Source: Methanomassiliicoccaceae archaeon UBA480 (GTDB lineage: Archaea; Thermoplasmatota; Thermoplasmata; Methanomassiliicoccales; Methanomethylophilaceae). Taken from it: a stretch of 11,233 bases of DNA. The notes beneath the pieces are model-generated. The model saw nothing but the letters and a program-made list of their open reading frames with translations, ran no database searches and had not been told where the DNA came from. The stretch spans positions 1 to 11,233 of the forward strand of contig DAXO01000026.1 in the NCBI GenBank assembly GCA_002506425.1, written 5' to 3'. This document shows positions 6,729-11,233 of this stretch, piece after piece. Both the position numbers and the translations under genes were made by a program. Within the stretch, counting starts at the first letter, position 1, and every line of letters begins with the position of its first letter.

Positions 6729-7955
6729 TCAGCTCGCGTACTCCGCATTGATGCGCACGTAGTCGTACGTCAGATCGCATCCCCATCCGGTGACCCCGCA
6801 TGTGCCGACCCCGAGGTCCACCAGGATGGTGACCTCCTTGTTGTCCATGGCCATGCGGACCACCTCGACGGACCTCTCGTCCTGGAAAACCGGCGCTCCG
6901 GAATCGAGGATCGGGACCTCCATGTCCCCTCCCTTGATCGTCAGACGGATGTTCTCCGGATCGAACTTCGCTCCGCTGTTGCCGACCGCCATCATCAGGC
7001 GCCCGTAGTTCGGATCGGATCCGAATATGGCCGCTTTCACGAGAGGGGAGTTGGTGATCGCCTTGACCACCTTGACCGCGTCGTCGCGGGACTCCGCTCC
7101 CGTGACATCGACGGTGATGAGCTTGGACGCGCCCTCGCCGTCCATGGCGATGGTGCGGGCGATCTTCGTCATGACGGTGCGCAGCGCCGCCTCGAACTCG
7201 GGATCGTGATCTGCGGGCTTGCTGTTGGACAACCCGTTGGCGAGAAGGATCGCGGTGTCGTTCGTGGACTGGTCCCCGTCGACGCTGACCATGTTCATCG
7301 TGTCGTTGAGGATCGACTGCCACACATCGGCGAAGTCCGGACCGAGCGTCGCATCGGTTGTTATCAGCGAGAGCGTGGTCCCGTGGAGCACCTGCATGTG
7401 CGGGGATATCATACCGCTTCCCTTGGAGATCGCAGCCACGTAGATCAGCGTCCCGTCAGACAGACGGGCGCGGACGGCGCACTCCTTCGGGATGGTGTCC
7501 GTGGTCATGATGGCTTCCTCGATGGTCTTGTCGGCGTTCGGACCGACATCGAGCGCACGCGCCGCGCGCGAGATCCCGTAGCGGATCTTGTGCATGTCGA
7601 GGAACCTGCCGATCAGTCCGGTGGACATGACCCCGACGAGCTTCGGGTCCAGGTTCAGCTCCTGGGCGACCGCCTGCTTCATCGAGTACACGTCCTCGAT
7701 CCCGCGGTGTCCGGTCAGAGCGTTCGCGTTCCCGCTGTTCACCACGACCGCCTGCAGCTCCGGGGAGTTCTCCTTCATCATGACCTGGACCGGCGCCGCC
7801 TTGACGTTGTTGCTCGTGAAGGCGCAGTAGGCCCTCGCCGGGACCTCGGAATACAGCATGCCCATGTCCAGCGAACGGTACTTCACACCGCTGTGAACTC
7901 CGGCGGCCTTGAATCCCTGCGGGGTCGTTATCCCGCCGTCTATGATCTCTACCAT
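6729..7955 (-). CDS. argJ: Glutamate N-acetyltransferase (ornithine acetyltransferase)
   Basis: A 408-residue member of the ArgJ family, which moves the acetyl group from acetylornithine back to glutamate; some members also use acetyl-CoA. Motifs: TSNNVKAAPV (47-56), VNSGNANA (72-79), KGSGMISP (178-185), VDGDQSTNDT (225-234), DGEGASKL (272-279), DPNYGR (314-319) and GCDLTYDYVRINAEY (392-406). The family self-cleaves into two chains before a threonine in an ATML motif; here the matching site is GTTL with Thr193, preceded by about four extra residues (HMQVLH in place of NM). I chose ATG 7955 because GGAGTG (7969-7964) lies 8 nt upstream; a GTG at 7964 overlapping the argC stop is the alternative. 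ArgJ implies the cyclic pathway. Confidence 0.94.
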   Translation of the reverse strand: MVEIIDGGITTPQGFKAAGVHSGVKYRSLDMGMLYSEVPARAYCAFTSNNVKAAPVQVMMKENSPELQAVVVNSGNANALTGHRGIEDVYSMKQAVAQELNLDPKLVGVMSTGLIGRFLDMHKIRYGISRAARALDVGPNADKTIEEAIMTTDTIPKECAVRARLSDGTLIYVAAISKGSGMISPHMQVLHGTTLSLITTDATLGPDFADVWQSILNDTMNMVSVDGDQSTNDTAILLANGLSNSKPADHDPEFEAALRTVMTKIARTIAMDGEGASKLITVDVTGAESRDDAVKVVKAITNSPLVKAAIFGSDPNYGRLMMAVGNSGAKFDPENIRLTIKGGDMEVPILDSGAPVFQDERSVEVVRMAMDNKEVTILVDLGVGTCGVTGWGCDLTYDYVRINAEYAS

Positions 7956-7960
7956 ATCAA

Positions 7961-8977
7961 TCACACTCCGAGGCCGGGGAAATCGAGTCCGGCCGACTCT
8001 TCCAGGCCGAGCATCAGGTTCATGCACTGCACGGCCTGGCCCGATGCGCCCTTCACCAGGTTGTCTATCGCCCCGAAGGCGACGACGCGTCCGCCGAGGA
8101 CCTTGGATGAAACCTCGGCGTGGTTGGAGCCCATCACCTCGCGGCTCAGCGGCTCCTGGACGTAATGCACGAAGCGCTCGGCCCCGTACTGTTTCATGTA
8201 CACGGCGTCGACGTCCTCCTGGGACGCGTCGCCCTTCAGTCTGAAGTAGCAGTCCGACAGTATCCCGCGGACGACCGGAACGAGATGGGGGACGAACAGG
8301 AGGTCCATCCTCGACCCGGCGAACATGTCCACCGCCATCTCTATCTCGGGAGTGTGGCGGTGCGTTCCGACTCCGTACGGGATCACGGCTGTGGCGCAGT
8401 TGGGGTGGTGCGTCCTCGCGGACGGGACCATCCCCGCACCGGACGTTCCCGATTTGGAGTCTATGAACACATCCCCCTCCACCAGGCCGGACCTCATGAG
8501 AGGAGCGCAGGCGAGGATCGCAGACGTGGCATAGCAACCGGGATTGGCCACGAGGTCCGCTCCGCGGATCTTCTCGCGGAAGAGCTCCGGAAGGCCGTAG
8601 ACGGCCTTCTCGAGGTTCTCCACATCGGTATGGTGATGGCCGTACCACTTCTCGTACACCGCCGGATCGCGGAGACGGTAGTCTCCGGAGAGGTCGATCG
8701 CCTTTACCCCGTTCTCCAGCAGCGCCGGGACCTCGTTCATCGCGACGCCGTGGGGCGTCGCCACGAACACCAGGTCCAGACCGTCCGTGTCCGATATCTT
8801 CTCCGTGAACTCCAGATCCACGTATCCGCGGAGATACGGATGCACCTCCGCCACGGGACGTCCGGCGTTCTGGCGGGACGTCATGGCAGCTATCTCGACG
8901 TCCGGGTGCCTGCACAGGAGGCGTGCCAATTCGCCTCCGGTGTATCCGGTCCCTCCGATGATGCCGACGCGTGTCAT
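7961..8977 (-). CDS. argC: N-acetyl-gamma-glutamyl-phosphate reductase
   Basis: A 338-residue NADPH-dependent reductase that turns N-acetylglutamyl phosphate into the semialdehyde. The nucleotide-binding motif GIIGGTGYTG (5-14) opens the protein. NPGCYAT (145-151) contains the catalytic Cys148, followed by SKSGTSGAG (174-182) and HRHTPEIE (206-213) with the active-site histidine. Length suits the long ArgC class. I start at ATG 8977, three residues before the first strand; a GTG at 8986 adds three residues. It is the promoter-proximal gene of argCJBD, with argJ beginning 5 nt after its stop, and is divergent from argG. Confidence 0.95.
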   Translation of the reverse strand: MTRVGIIGGTGYTGGELARLLCRHPDVEIAAMTSRQNAGRPVAEVHPYLRGYVDLEFTEKISDTDGLDLVFVATPHGVAMNEVPALLENGVKAIDLSGDYRLRDPAVYEKWYGHHHTDVENLEKAVYGLPELFREKIRGADLVANPGCYATSAILACAPLMRSGLVEGDVFIDSKSGTSGAGMVPSARTHHPNCATAVIPYGVGTHRHTPEIEMAVDMFAGSRMDLLFVPHLVPVVRGILSDCYFRLKGDASQEDVDAVYMKQYGAERFVHYVQEPLSREVMGSNHAEVSSKVLGGRVVAFGAIDNLVKGASGQAVQCMNLMLGLEESAGLDFPGLGV

Positions 8978-9019
8978 GGTTACCACTTCAGATTATATAC
9001 ACGGACCACCGACGATTCG

Positions 9020-9028
9020 GAATTAAAG
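9020..9028 (-). promoter_or_regulatory. Candidate TATA box of argCJBD
   Basis: On the minus strand CTTTAATT sits about 47 nt before the argC ATG, which would give a transcript with a leader of roughly 20 nt. A stronger-looking TATATAAT (8999-8992) is only about 19 nt from the ATG and would place the start site inside the gene. The assignment is uncertain. Confidence 0.3.
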
Positions 9029-9041
9029 GTATTGTTCGAAA

Positions 9042-9175
9042 CCCGACACTAGATGTCTGCATCGTTTCCACAGGAACGGTATGGCTCCACGGAGACCCTT
9101 CCGTTCGCTCAGGAACGAAGGATGTCGCCCTTCCCCATCGGACACAAACAGGGACCTGTTGAACATCCCGACACT
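9042..9175. repeat. Dyad-rich intergenic stretch bounded by a 9-bp direct repeat
   Basis: CCCGACACT occurs at 9042-9050 and again at 9167-9175. Between the copies lie a bulged hairpin at 9097-9121 (CCTTC and GTTC pairing with GAAC and GAAGG around GCTCAG), a quasi-palindrome AACAGG-GA-CCTGTT at 9147-9160, and a short CTCC/GGAG dyad at 9085-9094. No convincing gene is present. It could be a mobile or dispersed intergenic repeat, a regulatory region between the two arg promoters, or a small structured RNA. Nothing here decides among these. Confidence 0.35.
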
Positions 9176-9211
9176 CGGTGACCGATAATGGACAGGAGCC
9201 CCCTTTGCCAG

Positions 9212-9218
9212 TATAAAG
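9212..9218 (+). promoter_or_regulatory. TATA box of argGH
   Basis: TATAAAG is centred about 44 nt before the argG ATG, predicting a start site near 9240 and a leader of about 18 nt. That leader has no clear Shine-Dalgarno sequence. A second AT-rich stretch, TTTATTA (9222-9228), follows at once. Confidence 0.55.
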
Positions 9219-9228
9219 AGATTTATTA

Positions 9229-9247
9229 GAGGGGAGTTGCTCACCTC
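9229..9247 (+). promoter_or_regulatory. Imperfect inverted repeat at the argG transcription start
   Basis: GAGGGGAG and CTCACCTC are complementary except for one position, with TTG between them. The repeat lies between the TATA box and the argG ATG, over the predicted start site, which is a usual place for an archaeal repressor to bind. It may alternatively be a leader hairpin if transcription starts further upstream. Confidence 0.35.
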
Positions 9248-9258
9248 GGCCGATATAC

Positions 9259-10506
9259 ATGACAGCCAACAACGCTGAGAAGAAGACCAGAGACAAGGTC
9301 GTCCTCGCCTACTCCGGAGGACTCGACACCTCGGTCGCCATCCACTGGCTCCAGGAGCAGTACGACGTCGACGTGATCGCCATCGCGCTCAACCTCGGAC
9401 AGCCCCCCAGCTCCGACGACATCGTCGCCCGCGCCCTCAGGAACGGAGCCATCAAAGCGGATTTCATCGACGTCCGCGAGGAGTTCGTCGACGGATACGT
9501 CTGGCCCTCCCTCAAGGCCAACGCCCTCTACCAGGACGTCTACCCCCTCAGCACCTCCATCGGCAGGCCCCTCATCGCGAAGAAGCTCGTCGAGATCGCC
9601 CAGCAGGAGGGCGCCAAGTACATCGCCCACGGCTGCACCGGCAAGGGCAACGACCAGGTGAGGTTCGACGTCAGCATCGTCACCCTCGACCCCGAGCTCA
9701 AGGTCATCGCCCCCATGCGCGAGTGGCACACCACCCGCGAGGAGGAGATCGACTACGCCAAGAAGCACGGCATCGAGATCATCGTCAAGAAGGAGAGCCC
9801 CTACTCCAGGGACGAGAACCTTTGGGGAGCGAGCTGCGAATGCGGAGTCCTCGAGGACCCCTGGGCCGAGCCCCCCAAGGACGTCTGGGAGAACACCGTC
9901 GACCCCGAGGACGCCCCCGACAAGCCCACCTACGTCGAGATCGGATTCGAAGCGGGCATCCCCGTCTCGCTCGACGGCGAGAAGATGGACGGAGTCGCCC
10001 TCATCGAGAAGCTGGACAAGGTCGCCGGAGACAACGGGGTCGGAAGGATCGACCACGTCGAGGACCGTCTCGTCGGAATCAAGAGCAGGGAGACCTACGA
10101 GTGCCCCGCCGCCGTCACCCTCATCACCGCCCACCGCGCCCTCGAGTCCCTCACCCTCCCCAAGGACACCATCGAGTTCAAGCGCCGCATCGAGCAGGAG
10201 TACTCCAGGATGGTCTACGACGGACTCTGGTTCGGAGGCCTCAGGGAGCCCCTCAACGCATTCATCGACAAGACGCAGGAGTTCGTCACCGGAACCGTCA
10301 GGGTCAAGCTCTACAAGGGCCAGGCCGTCGTGGTCGGCCGCAAGTCCCCGTACTCCCTGTACGACGAGGGCCTGAGCACCTACGCCGCGGGCGACAGCTT
10401 CGACCACACCTCCGCCGTCGGCTTCATCTACGTCTGGGGACTGCCCGGAAGGACCGTCACCAAGGCCCGCGCCAAGTCCTGCGGCTGCAAGAAGAGATGC
10501 GCATGA
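9259..10506 (+). CDS. argG: Argininosuccinate synthase
   Basis: A 415-residue ATP-dependent ligase joining citrulline and aspartate. The PP-loop AYSGGLDTS is at 17-25, the substrate-binding HGCTGKGNDQVRF at 124-136, and ENLWGASCECGVLEDPW at 186-202. About 12 residues precede the usual start (MTANNAEKKTRD), and the protein ends in an unusual Cys/Lys tail, SCGCKKRCA (407-415), with Cys408, 410 and 414. Codons are far more uniform than in neighbouring genes (mostly CTC, ATC, GTC, GAC, AAG), which suggests high expression. The stop overlaps the argH start as ATGA. It is divergent from argCJBD. Confidence 0.97.
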   Translation: MTANNAEKKTRDKVVLAYSGGLDTSVAIHWLQEQYDVDVIAIALNLGQPPSSDDIVARALRNGAIKADFIDVREEFVDGYVWPSLKANALYQDVYPLSTSIGRPLIAKKLVEIAQQEGAKYIAHGCTGKGNDQVRFDVSIVTLDPELKVIAPMREWHTTREEEIDYAKKHGIEIIVKKESPYSRDENLWGASCECGVLEDPWAEPPKDVWENTVDPEDAPDKPTYVEIGFEAGIPVSLDGEKMDGVALIEKLDKVAGDNGVGRIDHVEDRLVGIKSRETYECPAAVTLITAHRALESLTLPKDTIEFKRRIEQEYSRMVYDGLWFGGLREPLNAFIDKTQEFVTGTVRVKLYKGQAVVVGRKSPYSLYDEGLSTYAAGDSFDHTSAVGFIYVWGLPGRTVTKARAKSCGCKKRCA

Positions 10507-11233
10507 AGCAGGCCCTCTGGTCCGGCAGGTTCGAGGGCGGGATGGACGACTCCACCCTGGCCTTCACCTGCAGCCTGGACACCGACTCCCGCATGGCGTT
10601 CTACGACGTCATGGGGTCCCTGGCCCACGCCAGGATGCTGAAGGCCTGCGGGATCATCTCCCCCAAGGACGCCGACGACATCATCGAAGGATTGAAGGCG
10701 ATCCTGAAGCAGGTCGAGGCGGAAACGTTCGAGTTCGACCGCTCCAGGGAGGACGTGCACACATGCATCGAGTTCGCCCTGACCGAGATGATCGGCCCCG
10801 ACGGGGGAAGGCTCCACACCGCCAGGAGCAGGAACGACCAGGTCGCTACCGACTTCCGCATGTACCTGCGCGACGCCGCGCTCCATGCGGCGGGCGCCGC
10901 CGACGATCTGATGATGGCCCTGATCCGCATCGCGGAGACCAACGGCGAGACCGTCATGCCCGGGTTCACCCACATGCAGCACGCCCAGCCGGTCACGCTG
11001 GCCCAGCATATGCTGGCGCACGCGTTCAGGTTCTCCAGGGACGCGGACAGGTTCATGGACGCGTTCAGGAGGATGGACAAGTGCCCCCTCGGCTGCGCCG
11101 CCCTCGCTGGAACCACGTTCCCCATCGACCGCGGCATGACCGCGAAGGCCCTCGGCTTCAGGGAGCCCACCGAGAACTCGATGGACTCCGTCAGCGACAG
11201 GGACTTCGCCACCGAGCTCGCATACTGCTGCGC
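10503..11233 (+). CDS. argH: Argininosuccinate lyase, N-terminal half (3' partial)
   Basis: The first 243 residues of the lyase that splits argininosuccinate to arginine and fumarate; the rest lies past the window edge. It opens MKQALWSGRFEGGMDDS, typical of ArgH, and carries the fumarase/aspartase-superfamily motifs TARSRNDQV (106-114) and GFTHMQHAQPVT (154-165), including His157. CPLGCAALAGTTFPIDR (194-210) matches the family. The signature loop with the catalytic serine is beyond the end. The ATG overlaps the argG stop, so the two are probably translated from one message. Confidence 0.96.
   Translation, partial: MKQALWSGRFEGGMDDSTLAFTCSLDTDSRMAFYDVMGSLAHARMLKACGIISPKDADDIIEGLKAILKQVEAETFEFDRSREDVHTCIEFALTEMIGPDGGRLHTARSRNDQVATDFRMYLRDAALHAAGAADDLMMALIRIAETNGETVMPGFTHMQHAQPVTLAQHMLAHAFRFSRDADRFMDAFRRMDKCPLGCAALAGTTFPIDRGMTAKALGFREPTENSMDSVSDRDFATELAYCC

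Noticed and set aside
8992..8999. TATATAAT as the argC promoter
   Set aside because: Only about 19 nt from the first usable ATG, so the start site would fall inside the coding sequence and cut off the nucleotide-binding motif.
9023..9244. Minus-strand frame of 73 codons in the divergent intergenic region
   Set aside because: It starts inside the argG promoter region, has no promoter or ribosome site of its own, and overlaps several dyads. It may be the translation of a repeat element, so it is handled as repeat, not gene.
9241..10407. 388-codon open frame antisense to argG
   Set aside because: Low-complexity Val/Leu/Gly/Asp translation produced by argG's strong codon bias; no family features.
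1..11233. CRISPR array, tRNA or rRNA genes, insertion sequences
   Set aside because: No regularly spaced repeats, no cloverleaf-like stretch and no transposase-like frame seen by eye; a tRNAscan and ISfinder search would settle it.

Overview
The window looks like a chromosomal segment of a GC-rich archaeon, most likely a methanogen-related member of Thermoplasmatota such as Methanomassiliicoccales. That placement is inferred, not proven. It rests on AT-rich boxes at archaeal TATA spacing (one gene appears leaderless), ATGA-coupled genes, an ArgJ-type arginine pathway, an archaeal-style ACT-domain protein, and a membrane-anchored solute-binding protein with a dockerin-like calcium-binding pair, a combination I associate with methanogens. 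I see no tRNA, rRNA, CRISPR array, transposase or phage gene.

Region 1 (1-3735, + strand) is a FecBCD/BtuFCD-type importer operon for a metal chelate, heme or corrinoid. It holds the end of the ATPase, two different FecCD permeases that overlap by 82 nt out of frame, and the substrate-binding protein. A possible 52-residue ORF (3732-3890) is joined to the binding-protein stop by ATGA. Four near-perfect hairpins (3848-3954) then fill the gap before the next, convergent gene.

Region 2 (3961-8977, - strand) reads argC, argJ, argB, argD, packed with gaps of at most 5 nt or with overlaps. These four make ornithine from glutamate by the acetylated, cyclic route. Downstream, behind its own TATA box and a palindrome that abuts it, lies an ACT-domain gene that may sense an amino acid. 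A strong 35-nt stem-loop carries the argD stop codon in its loop and separates the two transcription units.

Region 3 (8978-9258) is a roughly 280-bp divergent intergenic region. It holds the promoters of argC and argG and, between them, a dyad-rich stretch bounded by a 9-bp direct repeat. Region 4 (9259-11233, + strand) is argG, with very strongly biased codons, overlapping argH by ATGA; argH is cut off by the window edge. Together regions 2-4 encode every arginine step from glutamate except carbamoyl-phosphate synthesis and ornithine carbamoyltransferase (argF), which are not in this window.

The core genes are familiar families. The less ordinary features are the structured non-coding stretches, the long permease overlap, the coupled small ORF, the dockerin-like pair on the binding protein, and small departures from family motifs in ArgJ and ArgB.
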